From: Pseudomonas sp. WS 5079
Lineage (GTDB): Bacteria > Pseudomonadota > Gammaproteobacteria > Pseudomonadales > Pseudomonadaceae
Assembly: GCF_012985465.1 (NCBI RefSeq)
Contig: NZ_JAAQWN010000009.1
Location: 1-64,000, forward strand
DNA length: 64,000 nt
Direction: 5' to 3'
Part shown: positions 27,133-35,820 of the stretch, one piece after another
Numbering within the stretch: position 1 is the first letter of the stretch
How the letters are laid out: every line of letters begins with the position of its first letter
Notes under the pieces: generated by a model
Databases searched by the model: none
Told to the model about the DNA's origin: nothing
Seen by the model: only the letters and a program-made list of their open reading frames with translations
Made by a program: the position numbers and the translations under genes

Positions 27133-27558
27133 CTAGGCCAGGGTATTCCACACCTGCGCCAACCCCACCAGGTGCACCAGCCCGTACACCACGCAAATCC
27201 CCGAGCTGATCATGATAAAGCGCGTACTACGGCCCGTGCCGGCCAACACGAACGGGCCCAGCAGACCACGCAACAGATACACCAGGGTGATTACGCACAA
27301 CGCAGGGCGCAGCAGGGGCAAGGGGTCGATCACTCCGGCGCCGGACAGCGCATAGGCCGACCACGCGGCGAGCACCAGGGCAATCCCCGACGTCACCACC
27401 GCCGGGAAGCGGCGACCGGCCTTGGCTGCACGTACAAAGCGCTCGCCCGCGCCAAACAGGTGATACCAGGACGGCCCTTTGACGATGACCCCGATATGCA
27501 TCAGCGCCACCAGCAGGTTAAGCCCGGCAGCGACCAGCAGTGCCGTGTTGTATTCCAT
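27133..27558 (-). CDS. Four-TM inner-membrane protein of unknown function
   Basis: A 141-residue hydrophobic protein with four helices: NTALLVAAGLNLLVALMHIGVIV, FPAVVTSGIALVLAAWSAYAL, LCVITLVYLLRGLLGPFVL and FIMISSGICVVYGLVHLVGLA. The ATG at 27558 follows GGGAGTGATGGA. It is a single-gene unit convergent with nothing and divergent from cho. It is a conserved-type Pseudomonas membrane protein for which I know no function. Confidence 0.75.
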   Translation of the reverse strand: MEYNTALLVAAGLNLLVALMHIGVIVKGPSWYHLFGAGERFVRAAKAGRRFPAVVTSGIALVLAAWSAYALSGAGVIDPLPLLRPALCVITLVYLLRGLLGPFVLAGTGRSTRFIMISSGICVVYGLVHLVGLAQVWNTLA

Positions 27559-27733
27559 TCCATCACTCCCTGATGCCAATTAGCCACATTGCGCGCAAAG
27601 GTATCATGCCCCCTCTCCCACGGCGATCAGCGCATTAAAATCGGCCCCGCAAGCCTGATCACTATCGACTGCCGCGAGACTGGACCGACCGGCGGCAACC
27701 CTTTCGGCCAGTTGATGCCGCACTATATCCGGC

Positions 27734-28573
27734 ATGCCTCTACGCCCGACTCTCCCCGCCCCACCCTTTGAATACCCTGCCCACCTTCGCGCCCAGGCCG
27801 AGGCGGCACCGCGTGCGCCCGGCGTGTATTTTTTCTACGCGCAAGGTGAATCGATGCCGCTGTACATCGGTAAAAGTGTCGATATCCGCAGCCGCCTGCT
27901 GGCGCACCTGCGTACCCCCGAAGAAGCGCGCATGTTGCGCCAGGCACAGCGGATCGAATATCAGCAAACCGCGGGAGAAATCGGTGCGCTGTTGCTGGAG
28001 TCGCGCCTGATCAAAGAGATGCAGCCTTTGAAGAACAAGCGCCTGCGCCGGCAGCGCCGCCTGTGCTCGCTACGCCTGCACGGGGGCAAACTGCAGATCA
28101 TCGACACCACCGCGCTGGCCGAGGGGCCGCAGTTGTACGGGCTGTTTCGCAGCCGACGCATGGCAATCGAAGCGTTGATCCTGCTCGCCGACGAGCACCG
28201 CCTCTGCCATAGCCTGCTGGGTATAGAACCACCCAGCGCGAAGGGCTGTTTCCGTGCGCAGATCCGTAAATGCGCCGGGGCATGCCGGGGCGATGAAACC
28301 CATGCAGCCCACACCGAGCGTTTGCTGCAGGCGTTGGCCCACTGGGCCGTCCATCGCTGGCCATACCCCGCCGCCATTGCACTGCACGAACGCCATGGCC
28401 AGTTGGAGCAATACCACGTCGTGGATAACTGGCGGTACATCGGGACTTACGCCTGCGAGGCCGAGGCCCGATTGGCGCCGGCCTTGCCATCGCAGTCGTT
28501 CGATGCTGACAGCTACAAAATCCTTGTACGGCCCGTGCTTTTCGAGAGTGCTCGTGTGGTGCTGCTGTCGTAA
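27734..28573 (+). CDS. cho: Excinuclease Cho (UvrC-homologous endonuclease)
   Basis: A 279-residue GIY-YIG nuclease that makes the 3' incision in nucleotide excision repair at bulky lesions. The catalytic N-terminus has GVYFFYAQGESMPLYIGKSVDIRSRLLAHL (about 29-58) and LLLESRLIKEMQPLKNKRLRRQR. The Cys-containing segment KGCFRAQIRKCAGACRGDE matches the UvrC-like region in Cho. It lacks UvrC's RNase H-like C-terminus and UVR domain, and the length fits Cho. Regulation by LexA is plausible from other species, but I did not find a clear SOS box. Confidence 0.9.
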   Translation: MPLRPTLPAPPFEYPAHLRAQAEAAPRAPGVYFFYAQGESMPLYIGKSVDIRSRLLAHLRTPEEARMLRQAQRIEYQQTAGEIGALLLESRLIKEMQPLKNKRLRRQRRLCSLRLHGGKLQIIDTTALAEGPQLYGLFRSRRMAIEALILLADEHRLCHSLLGIEPPSAKGCFRAQIRKCAGACRGDETHAAHTERLLQALAHWAVHRWPYPAAIALHERHGQLEQYHVVDNWRYIGTYACEAEARLAPALPSQSFDADSYKILVRPVLFESARVVLLS

Positions 28574-28666
28574 GAGGCGCCTTGCAGAGCCAGCCCGCCA
28601 GGAACCTTTTGCACAATCGGGAATCAGTGCTGCATGTTTTCACACCAACAACTCAGCGAATTCCCA

Positions 28667-28816
28667 ATGATTTTCAGAAGATCCCTGCTCTGTATCGCCT
28701 TGGTGGCCATCGGCTTTATTGCCGGGTACGCCGCAAAACCCAATGATGTGCTTCAACTGACCGCTGGCCAACTCATAGAGTGTGGCGAGGTGACCATTCC
28801 TACGCTGGGCATGTGA
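28667..28816 (+). CDS. Possible 49-residue membrane-anchored peptide
   Basis: The ORF encodes MIFRRSLLCIALVAIGFIAG then YAAKPNDVLQLTAGQLIECGEVTIPTLGM. It has a plausible signal anchor and a short extracytoplasmic tail. No clear ribosome site precedes the ATG. It may be a real small protein or a remnant at the edge of the accessory region. I do not recognise it. Confidence 0.35.
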   Translation: MIFRRSLLCIALVAIGFIAGYAAKPNDVLQLTAGQLIECGEVTIPTLGM

Positions 28817-28989
28817 GCCCGAAATCCGGCCGCTTTCGGTAGAGGTTACTCAGGCTTGGATTCCGGAACCCGCAGGTGCGCGCCGCAACCATAGCTGCCT
28901 GAACTACTTTGATAAAACGTCTCCCCCGTATGATGGGCGGCATTTTGTTTCAGGAAATCAACGCTGTTAAGATCGCGAGATACTGGTTC

Positions 28990-29595
28990 ATGGACTCGTG
29001 GCGAGCGATCTGCGGGAGGAAACTTAATGCACAAGATGCCTATAATTCTGGCACCGAGGATAGAGAGCAGCAAAAATTGAAAAAGAACTCGTACCTCTAT
29101 TTGGTGCCTATGATTTTTGGAACGATGCTGACTATTTCATTGCTTTTCGCATGGCGTAGCCATATTTACTCAGTGATTTTTTTCAAGCCGAACTTTCAAA
29201 AAATCTATATCACCAGCTCATTAATCTTGGCAGCTATAAGCTCGTTAGGCTTTATCATCTTTAAAAAAGACATATTGTCTGGAAACCTCATAAACACCCT
29301 AAAAAAGATTACAGCACTTCCACTGGCATTATTTTTAGTGTGCCTGCTAACCCTACAAATTCCGCTCTCACTTTTAATTTATTTATCCGACGGAACTCAA
29401 AGCACTTACACAACGGCATATACACAATCCCCTGGCGGTAGAAATAGCTGCCGCGGCATTGAGATTTTTGAGCCAGAGCTAAACAAGGAAATAAAAATAT
29501 GTCACTTCAGTGGCGACAGCAATAAGGGTTTAGTCAAGATTTATAAAACCAGCAATACGAAAGGCATCGTCATAACAGGCGCCGCATTTTATTGA
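28990..29595 (+). CDS. Low-GC multi-TM protein of unknown function
   Basis: A protein of about 201 residues with three hydrophobic segments (SYLYLVPMIFGTMLTISLLFAW, YITSSLILAAISSLGFIIF, LPLALFLVCLLTLQIPLSLLIYLS) and a C-terminal extracytoplasmic domain of about 70 residues containing two Cys (SCRGIEIF and ICHFSG). The frame is open from 28909 and the true start is unclear because no ribosome site is convincing. Base composition is much more AT-rich than the core genes, which points to horizontal transfer. No family recognised. Confidence 0.6.
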   Translation: MDSWRAICGRKLNAQDAYNSGTEDREQQKLKKNSYLYLVPMIFGTMLTISLLFAWRSHIYSVIFFKPNFQKIYITSSLILAAISSLGFIIFKKDILSGNLINTLKKITALPLALFLVCLLTLQIPLSLLIYLSDGTQSTYTTAYTQSPGGRNSCRGIEIFEPELNKEIKICHFSGDSNKGLVKIYKTSNTKGIVITGAAFY

Positions 29596-29642
29596 CGGTT
29601 TTTCCAGGTTTGAGATGACTGGCTGGAACAGCTGGCCCCCCC

Positions 29643-29963
29643 CTAACCTGCCTTCAAGCTGCGATGCGTAGTAAGCACGCCTTTGTCGTCAAACAGGAAA
29701 ATCATCTGGTTCCCCCCATTATCCTGGCAAACCACACCTTCAGTTTCCCCGTCAACAATCCCTTGGCAAGCCATGTTCCAGACATAAGGACGGATTTGGC
29801 ACTTCAGCGTCTTACCGTCTTCAATCACCAGATGATGGGTGGCGGAGATGCTTTCTGGAGCGGGTTTTGGGCACGCTCCCTCCCCCCAATTGATACCTTG
29901 GTGATTAGGTTGGTAAACACAACCAGCCAGCAGGAGCATGGGCAACAGGCATTTGTAATTCAT
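29643..29963 (-). CDS. Small putative lipoprotein
   Basis: A 106-residue protein with a lipoprotein signal (MNYKCLLPMLLLAGC, lipobox LLAGC). The mature part carries conserved-looking Cys residues (LKCQIRP, MACQG, VVCQDNG), likely disulfides. GGATGGTGATC precedes the ATG at 29963; an ATG at 29972 is also in frame. Function unknown. It follows the next lipoprotein gene on the same strand by 72 bases. Confidence 0.65.
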   Translation of the reverse strand: MNYKCLLPMLLLAGCVYQPNHQGINWGEGACPKPAPESISATHHLVIEDGKTLKCQIRPYVWNMACQGIVDGETEGVVCQDNGGNQMIFLFDDKGVLTTHRSLKAG

Positions 29964-30035
29964 GATCACCATCCTTAGTTGTTGCTCTGTAACAGGGCGC
30001 GGGATGCTCGACCCCGTAAAGATGTAGCAGATACT

Positions 30036-30473
30036 CTAGAACCCCGGCGGAATGTAACCAGGGACGTAAGGAATATTTTTACACTTATTACTGACTATAC
30101 GGCCATTATCAATCTTGAAATCCACAATCTTGCCAAACGGGTTGACGGTGGCCTCAATCGTACAATCAGAACTGTGCCCTACAGTTTCATAATACTCCGT
30201 GTACACCATGCCGTTACCGGTATGATTCATCGAGGTTCCTGCAGCTTCGGTATTGGTCCAGCTTGAAGACTTCTCCCATGTCAGGACAATAAGTTCCTCT
30301 CCATTCGCGCCCTTCACCTTCTTGACTGCTGCTGGTTTACCAAATAGGTTCAAGGCTTCCTGATCTGACCTTCCCACCCATCGCTCCTGAGCAATCACCC
30401 GGCAACCATTAACAAGCAAGATAACCGGAATTATTGTGGCAACCAGCAACACCTTCGAGATGCGATTAAACAT
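30036..30473 (-). CDS. Putative lipoprotein of unknown function
   Basis: A 145-residue protein with a lipoprotein-like N-terminus (MFNRISKVLLVATIIPVILLVNGC). The following RVIAQERWVGRSDQEALNLFGKPAAVKKV resembles small lipoproteins of the SmpA/OmlA-like fold, where a helix followed by L..LFGKP begins the domain. AGAGG precedes the ATG at 30473. Composition is AT-rich. Function unknown. Confidence 0.65.
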   Translation of the reverse strand: MFNRISKVLLVATIIPVILLVNGCRVIAQERWVGRSDQEALNLFGKPAAVKKVKGANGEELIVLTWEKSSSWTNTEAAGTSMNHTGNGMVYTEYYETVGHSSDCTIEATVNPFGKIVDFKIDNGRIVSNKCKNIPYVPGYIPPGF

Positions 30474-30645
30474 AAAACCTCTTTCACAATAAAAACAAAG
30501 TAAAAAAGTTAGCATTGATGCCCTTACTGGGGAATTAGCACAGATGTGCTAATGGCTCATTGCCCCGTTGTAAAATAAGTAGTGATTGCGCCGATTGTTT
30601 AGCTGATACCCTTGCGGTTCAACGTGCTACCTACTCAACTGTTTT

Positions 30646-30741
30646 GCCCCCCTCCCGGCGTCCTGCCGACAGAACACAAGCTCCCGAATAGCACACGAGT
30701 CCTGAGACTTGTCGTATGCCCGCGCTCAAAAAAGTGTAGGC
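30646..30741. repeat. Dispersed intergenic element, copy 1
   Basis: About 95 bases (GGCGTCCTGCCGACAGAACA near the start, ending in a run of A then GTGTAGGC) align with 37298-37397 at roughly two thirds identity. On the minus strand both copies keep one open frame with a similar peptide (around GSLCSVGRTPGGG here). Confidence 0.5.
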
Positions 30742-30750
30742 CGAGTATCG

Positions 30751-31641
30751 TCAGCCGTCCTGCAGAGCGGCTCCTGCCAGCCACATAAGGAACGCACTCA
30801 CAGGCACCTGCCGCTCCCGTCCTGGCACGCACACCGCAACGTAACGCGGACCAAGCAGGCTTACTTCTGGTCTATAGGCCACTAATTCTCCATGCCTGAG
30901 GCTGTCGGCTACCAGTACATTGCTTGCCAGCACCAGCCCATGACCAGCAATCGCAGCGCTCAAGGCAAAATACTCATCGTCGAACTCACGCATCTGCGCC
31001 GTTTCAAGCCAGGTCTGGCATTCTGCGGCCGCGCACCAGCTTTCCCAGTTGATTGAGAATGCTCCCGGAATTTTCCAGTGTAAGTTGATCAGTTCGATCT
31101 GATTTACATTCAACGAGGCCACCAGGCCTGGGGCGCCGTAAACAGAGAATTGCTCTTTCATTAGCTCCTGACAGAACAACTTCGGGTCGTCGCGGCTGAC
31201 TGAACGAATAGCGACATCGATACTGGAATCACGCAGTAGATCGACTAGTTCGTTACCTGTATCAACCCGCACCTTGACTTGTGGAAAGCTTCGATAGAAA
31301 CCACCCAGTCGTGGGATTAGCCAGGCAGCGGCCAAACCCGGCGTAGTGGAAATGGTTAGGGTTTGGGGAACGGTGTCCGGATAAAAAGCCTCCAGGCTGC
31401 GGCGAATGTCTAACAAGGCGCGGTGAGTCTGGCGATATAGCAACTCGCCCTCTTCGGTCAATGCGACGCCTTGACCAGCTCGCTTGAACAGCATCGCTCC
31501 GAGGCGGGCTTCCAACATCCTGACCTGATGGGAAATGGCCGCGGGGGTGACTGAGAGTTCCTCAGCTGCCGCTTTAAAGCTACCCAGTCGCGCAGCCGCC
31601 TCGAAGGTGCGCAGCGCGTTAAGCGGAAGAGTCGAAAACAC
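30751..31641 (-). CDS. LysR-type regulator (GcvA-like)
   Basis: A 296-residue LTTR of the GcvA/AmpR-like group. The HTH is textbook (LPLNALRTFEAAARLGSFKAAAEELSVTPAAISHQVRMLEARLGAMLFKRAGQGVALTEEG). The effector domain contains LTISTTPGLAAAWLIPRLGGF and SSIDVAIRS. It is divergent from the PACE transporter gene with 115 bases between, the standard layout for an LTTR that controls its neighbour. In Acinetobacter the PACE founder AceI is controlled by a LysR protein, so regulation of the pump is a reasonable inference. Confidence 0.88.
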   Translation of the reverse strand: MFSTLPLNALRTFEAAARLGSFKAAAEELSVTPAAISHQVRMLEARLGAMLFKRAGQGVALTEEGELLYRQTHRALLDIRRSLEAFYPDTVPQTLTISTTPGLAAAWLIPRLGGFYRSFPQVKVRVDTGNELVDLLRDSSIDVAIRSVSRDDPKLFCQELMKEQFSVYGAPGLVASLNVNQIELINLHWKIPGAFSINWESWCAAAECQTWLETAQMREFDDEYFALSAAIAGHGLVLASNVLVADSLRHGELVAYRPEVSLLGPRYVAVCVPGRERQVPVSAFLMWLAGAALQDG

Positions 31642-31756
31642 GCATCGTTCCCTAGATGAATTGAATTGATGAATATTTAATTTATCTCATTTTTCTTGGT
31701 GTGTACGCAGCGATACCGTTGCAGGTATTCGATCTCCCCACCCTTGGGAAAAAACC

Positions 31757-32197
31757 ATGCAAGGACCTTCGCGAAAAATTCTTCAAGCCATCCTCTATGA
31801 ATCAATCGCTGTTGCGGTGCTATCGCCCAGCATCTCGTTGATATACGACGAAGGTTTGGCCCATGCGGGTGCGCTGTCGGTGATGTTATCTGTATGCGCG
31901 CTGCTATGGAACGTGCTGTTTAACTACGCTTTTGAACTCTGGGAAGCGCGTCAGCCACAGCGTGCTCGCACGTTGGGCAGACGCTTGCTGCACTCACTGG
32001 GCTTTGAGGGTGGGCTAGTTCTAATGTTGGTACCACTGGTGGCATGGTGGCTGGAGATTTCTTGGTGGGCTGCACTGGTCACCGATCTGGGGCTGTTCGT
32101 TTTCTTCTTCTTTTACGCGCTGGCGTTTCAGTGGGTCTTCGATAGGATGTTCGATGTACCAAATTCCGCGAAGGGGGAAGTTTCGGTTAACCCATAA
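31757..32197 (+). CDS. PACE-family efflux transporter (AceI-like)
   Basis: A 146-residue inner-membrane protein made of two tandem bacterial transmembrane-pair domains. The conserved PACE start RKILQAILYESIAV and the second-repeat RRLLHSLGFEGGLVLMLVPLVAW, with the acidic residue in TM1 (YE), are visible. The final motif FYALAFQWVFDRMF is typical. The family exports chlorhexidine and other synthetic biocides or short diamines. It is divergent from a LysR gene. Confidence 0.85.
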   Translation: MQGPSRKILQAILYESIAVAVLSPSISLIYDEGLAHAGALSVMLSVCALLWNVLFNYAFELWEARQPQRARTLGRRLLHSLGFEGGLVLMLVPLVAWWLEISWWAALVTDLGLFVFFFFYALAFQWVFDRMFDVPNSAKGEVSVNP

Positions 32198-32247
32198 TTC
32201 ACGCGGAATCCAGATTCGCCAATCTGTAGCAGCATTAGGATTTGTCC

Positions 32248-32778
32248 ATGAAAAATGCCACCAGAGCGATTGAGAGCTACATCTTCGGTAAGGACGGAAA
32301 TCGGCCTGACTTATTGCAACATGCTTTCAGTCTAGACGCAGCTCTTAACGTGCTAGTGCAGAGAGGCAACGTCCTTTTTCCTCCCAACGTCCAGGGGCGC
32401 GAAGATATTGCTGAAGTACTAGTACGCAGCTTTAGCCTGCAATATGAGAACGTTTATACATTCTGCCTCGGTGACGCGCCAAAGCCCGACGCCAATGTTC
32501 ATAAGTGCAAATGGCTGGTTGGCATGTCAACAAAAGCGACTGGGGAGTTACGTGTAGGCTGCGGGGAATATCATTGGATCTTTTCACCGCAAAGCGGCTT
32601 GGTCACTCAGCTGTCCATTACCATCGAACACATGTTGGAGTGTCCTTCCCAGCATATGCGAAAAATAATGGACTGGCTTCAAGGTCGCAGCTATCCATGG
32701 TGTGAACCTACCGAAATACTTGATTCGGCACCGCCGCTCACTTGCCTCCAGCCGGTTCTTGTCTACGTTGCTACATGA
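32248..32778 (+). CDS. SnoaL/NTF2-like protein
   Basis: A 176-residue protein whose first 130 residues look like an NTF2/SnoaL cone fold (AIESYIFGKDGNRPDLLQHAFSLDAALNVLV, then GREDIAEVLVRSF, VGMSTKATGELRVGCGEYHWIF). The ATG at 32248 follows AGGATTTGTCC; a TTG six bases earlier is in frame but less likely. It lies 51 bases after the PACE gene on the same strand and may be cotranscribed. No catalytic role can be assigned. Confidence 0.7.
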   Translation: MKNATRAIESYIFGKDGNRPDLLQHAFSLDAALNVLVQRGNVLFPPNVQGREDIAEVLVRSFSLQYENVYTFCLGDAPKPDANVHKCKWLVGMSTKATGELRVGCGEYHWIFSPQSGLVTQLSITIEHMLECPSQHMRKIMDWLQGRSYPWCEPTEILDSAPPLTCLQPVLVYVAT

Positions 32779-32800
32779 CCCCTACTGATATAAACGTAAG

Positions 32801-32850
32801 CGTTTGGCCGATTGCGGACCTCATGATAGGCAGCAAACGGCCAAAAGCAG
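32801..32850. repeat. Inverted-repeat element, copy A
   Basis: TTTGGCCG at 32803-32810 and CGGCCAAA at 32838-32845 are perfect complements around a 27-base loop. A similar element is at 34592-34645. Confidence 0.5.
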
Positions 32851-32854
32851 CCTC

Positions 32855-33415
32855 TCAACGCGTCGCACATTGACCTCTGCGAAGAAAATCTTTAAGCGCC
32901 GCCTGATAGAGCGTCAATGGCTGATTGCCCGTATTGAGAAGTGCAAACGGAATCATCGTCAGATGTGAAAACGACGTGGAGTTTATCGAGTAGGTTTTCT
33001 GCCTGCAAAAGCGCTGGTCCTTATTCAATATAAAATCAAACTTGAAAAGGTTTGTCCGCGTACACCAACTGGGGATCAAACCCAGACTCAGACCCGTCAA
33101 GTAATCTTGTCCGCAAGCGCCGCCAGATGAAAACTCCGAGATCTTTATTTCTAATGCTGGCAGGCTCGGGGCGGCAAGGCTGGAGTTCTTATCCTGCGCA
33201 CCGGGAATAACGTTGAGTGTCGCTGCGTATGCGTCCTTGCCGAAGCGACTGTCTTTCCATGGAGAATTTATTGCGTAACTGAAGCTGGAGATAATTTCTT
33301 GTGTTTCGGGTTCAACGGGTTCGTTGATTGTCGGCTGGGACGAATAAGATGTGCAGCTGCAACAGAGTATAGCAATGCTGACAAACACAAACCCGTTGGC
33401 TATTAAACGACGCAT
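32855..33415 (-). CDS. Putative lipoprotein of unknown function
   Basis: A 186-residue protein with a lipoprotein signal (ANGFVFVSIAILCCSC, lipobox LCCSC). The mature part has Cys residues (GGACGQDYL, PSWCTRTN, RFCRQKT, RGQCATR). Composition is more AT-rich than the core. Function unknown; no recognised family. Confidence 0.6.
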   Translation of the reverse strand: MRRLIANGFVFVSIAILCCSCTSYSSQPTINEPVEPETQEIISSFSYAINSPWKDSRFGKDAYAATLNVIPGAQDKNSSLAAPSLPALEIKISEFSSGGACGQDYLTGLSLGLIPSWCTRTNLFKFDFILNKDQRFCRQKTYSINSTSFSHLTMIPFALLNTGNQPLTLYQAALKDFLRRGQCATR

Positions 33416-33901
33416 ACTCAGTTTTCCCTAATTATCAATTAGCCAACATACCTGTCGCTTACTGCCGTATAGCATCTTATCTACACGCCGGACGGCTGAA
33501 TCAGCATAACAGGACAGACTGTACACGCGCACTTCGGGAGAGAGAAAAGGCCGCCGCTATGCTCTCTTTGCCCCAACCCAGTGCGAACCCGCGAACGTTG
33601 AAGGCAAACGCTGAACGACAACACCTGCCCAAGCTGTCCAGCGGCTCCTATTGGCCGCAAGCTGACGTTGATCATACCGTGCAAAAGCAGGAAAAAGTGG
33701 ACGTTAGGCACGAGCCTGTTGAAACTGACGTCGAATTGACCCAGAGGCCTATGCCACTGCCCCATCCCGTCAGTAAATATCTAGCGCTGGTAATAGTTCA
33801 CAGGGTAGGATCCTGGATCAGTAAAGTTTCTGTAACAGGGCCAATCCAGCACTGGCGATAATAATCTCAGGCGATATACACGTTTTACCAGAGGTGAAGT
33901 A
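33416..33901. other. Intergenic stretch, no gene recognised
   Basis: About 485 bases. Overlapping ORFs of 95-100 codons on both strands (33481-33765 and 33559-33861) look random: no ribosome sites, low-complexity composition and no recognisable family. The end contains the GAGGTGAAGTA ribosome site of the next gene. Confidence 0.4.
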
Positions 33902-34510
33902 ATGCCGTTAGATAAAGATTGGCAGCCAAGTTTTGGGACTATCTTCACGTGGTTCGCCATGGATCGACATGGGCGTATAGCTGTAATGGTGAATAACTGT
34001 TTCGGTCCTATCCCTTCGAGCTTGTTGGCTATTCCAGAGCTAGAGGAAAAACTCGACAGTATAAATGAGTTTATGTGGGAAGAGTCGCGTGAGTTTCAAA
34101 GTTATCCAAAAAACAAGGAAGGTCGAACTCTTTTAGATATATATAGGTTTCGCAGGCACCTCAAACCCTCGTCGCGCGACGAAATGGAACGCATAGTCTT
34201 AGAGAGTTCGAATTTTTATCAAGAGCTCACGGAGTATTCACTTCCATCAATAAAAGGCTTCTATGTTTATCACGCGCTAGAAGATTACGTGTCCAGCGAA
34301 GACAATCCGATTGGTTATGAGGGAGACGCGGAAATTGGAGACTACTTTCGATATTTGATTCCAACGGTATGCGCTAGCATCGAAGACTTCCCTGAAGAAT
34401 TAAGGTCACTAATCGCCGTATCCGACACATTAGATTTCACAGTTGACCGAGCCATATTTAGTATGTCAATCAATCAGAGTTTTAAGCGATCTTTTAATCA
34501 ACGGAAGTGA
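33902..34510 (+). CDS. Orphan AT-rich protein, possibly immunity-like
   Basis: A 202-residue acidic soluble protein (MPLDKDWQPSFGTIFTWFAM, GRIAVMVNNCFGPIPSSLL, then a long helical acidic part). A good ribosome site (GAGGTGAAGTA) precedes the ATG. Base composition is AT-rich, unlike the core. Its look (WF-AMD-G-IAVMVNN and many acidic residues) reminds me of immunity proteins for contact-delivered toxins, but no cognate toxin gene is adjacent. This is a weak inference; I do not recognise the family with certainty. Confidence 0.65.
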   Translation: MPLDKDWQPSFGTIFTWFAMDRHGRIAVMVNNCFGPIPSSLLAIPELEEKLDSINEFMWEESREFQSYPKNKEGRTLLDIYRFRRHLKPSSRDEMERIVLESSNFYQELTEYSLPSIKGFYVYHALEDYVSSEDNPIGYEGDAEIGDYFRYLIPTVCASIEDFPEELRSLIAVSDTLDFTVDRAIFSMSINQSFKRSFNQRK

Positions 34511-35065
34511 AAGATTAGCAGTTTTTAAAAAGTAGTCGTTTCATCGGCTACGCAGTGAAGCGCTCCTGGATTTGTAGACAAACGGAGTGTCAGCTATTGG
34601 CCGTTTTCAGTCGGTTGTCACCGGCAGAAATCGGCCAAAAGCGGTCATCGAGAGTCTCCAAAAACAGGAGCGATTCTGGCACCTGAAATGCAGGGCCGAG
34701 ATTTGATATCTCAAACTACTGAGCTAGGATCTTGGCTAAATGCCATCACTCGAAAAGGAAATCACCTTGGCCTTACCTGATACCCTCCGCCTCGCTGTGC
34801 TCGGTGTTTCAGCGGACACTCCATTTGAAAGTGCATAGAGCAATGTCAATACGAGGGCATTGGATATAAACCCTTTCATTACTCAGAACCATTTAATGAT
34901 TGAAAATTAAAGTCCGTGAGCCATGGTAAGCGATTACTGGAAAGGGCGTCGAACCGCCTAAAACGGAGTGTCGGTGAGAGGCTGCCATTGATCGAAAGGA
35001 GAAACCCCTAAAGCAGGCGTACCAAACACCAACTGCTACGCTGTTCACTCCAAGGAGGAACACCG
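34511..35065. other. Intergenic decay zone
   Basis: No gene is visible in about 550 bases. It carries the second inverted-repeat element at 34592-34645 and short echoes of an ACGGAGTGTC sequence (34581 and 34962). The end (from about 35030) matches 44609 onward and begins the duplicated unit. Confidence 0.4.
34592..34645. repeat. Inverted-repeat element, copy B
   Basis: TTGGCCG (34597-34603) and CGGCCAA (34632-34638) are complementary around about 28 bases, and the right side ATCGGCCAAAAGCGG resembles copy A. Flanking bases also pair partly. Confidence 0.45.
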
Positions 35066-35203
35066 ATGCCGAGCTCAGACCTGCTCCCTTCCCCGCTGTC
35101 CAAAATCAACGAAAACCAACTCGCCCTTGAAGCAGCCATCATGGAGCTTACGAACTGGGTTGAGCAGTGGGGCCGATATCCAGGCTGGCACAGACCTCGG
35201 TAA
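35066..35203 (+). pseudogene. Truncated small island protein (left copy)
   Basis: A strong ribosome site (AAGGAGGAACACCG) precedes an ATG that encodes MPSSDLLPSPLSKINENQLA and continues to ELTNWVEQ, then runs into IS sequence near 35170 and stops at 35203. The right copy at 44635 shows that the full product would be about 69 residues. This copy has been cut by an IS insertion. Confidence 0.65.
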
Positions 35204-35335
35204 CCGGCTGACCCTCATCAAGCACCATGCTGGCAGCCTTGAGCTTGAACTCACTCGAAGACGATTGACGCATATCCAGACACCTCAGATTTGGGCGCTA
35301 TCATAGCGCCCGATTGAAGTGTCCAAGATCATTAG
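35171..35335 (-). mobile_element. IS3-family insertion sequence, terminal remnant
   Basis: On the minus strand an ATG at 35273 starts MRQSSSSEFKLKAASMVLDE and continues GQPVTEVCASLDIG. This is the N-terminus of an IS3-family OrfA (IS51/IS407-like) HTH protein. It breaks off at about 35171. The outer side ends with the inverted-repeat-like GACACTTCAATCGGGCG (minus strand) near 35321. Only about 165 bases of the element remain. It separates the truncated small gene from the Gp157 gene. Confidence 0.75.
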
Positions 35336-35719
35336 GTCACCGGCAAACTCGCCGAACTCCAAGCGATGGCCGACACCAGGAAGAACACCGTCGGCAAGCT
35401 CGTCGAGTACCTGCGCAATAACATGGAGGCCACCGATATAAAAACGATCAGGCGGCCCTTGTTCACGATCACTTTGGCTCTAGCGCCCGAAAAGGTCATC
35501 GTCGATAAAGAGGACGATATCCCGGTCGACTTCATCGACACTAAAACCGTGTTCTCTCCCGACAAGCGCACCATCACGGCCAAGTTCAAGGAAATCCGAG
35601 AGCACAACGTAGCCGTACGAAAACGCATGGCCGCCGGTGAAGATGCAGAACACGAACTACTCGAAGAGCCCATCTGGGCACACCTCGAGCGCGGTGACAG
35701 CTCCATACGGATCAAGTAA
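35336..35719 (+). pseudogene. Phage Gp157-family protein, 5' end lost
   Basis: The frame reads from the IS junction (VTGKLAELQAMADTRKNTVG) through YLRNNMEATDIKTIRRPLF and VPVDFIDTKTVFSPD-like segments to a natural stop. This is the siphovirus Gp157 family, a host-range/resistance-associated phage protein. A TAG stands just before 35336, so the first few residues were removed by the IS. An internal ATG at 35366 could still give a 117-residue product. Confidence 0.7.
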
Positions 35720-35820
35720 GACAACAGGGTTTTGTAGCAAAAGTGGCGTTATGACGGCGATCATACACTTCGGGCCAGCTCGGCCTGCACTCATACGCAC
35801 TTCACTTAAGGATGAGTAAC

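Noticed and set aside
33481..33861. Overlapping ORFs of 95 and 100 codons on opposite strands
   Set aside because: Neither has a ribosome site or a plausible protein composition.
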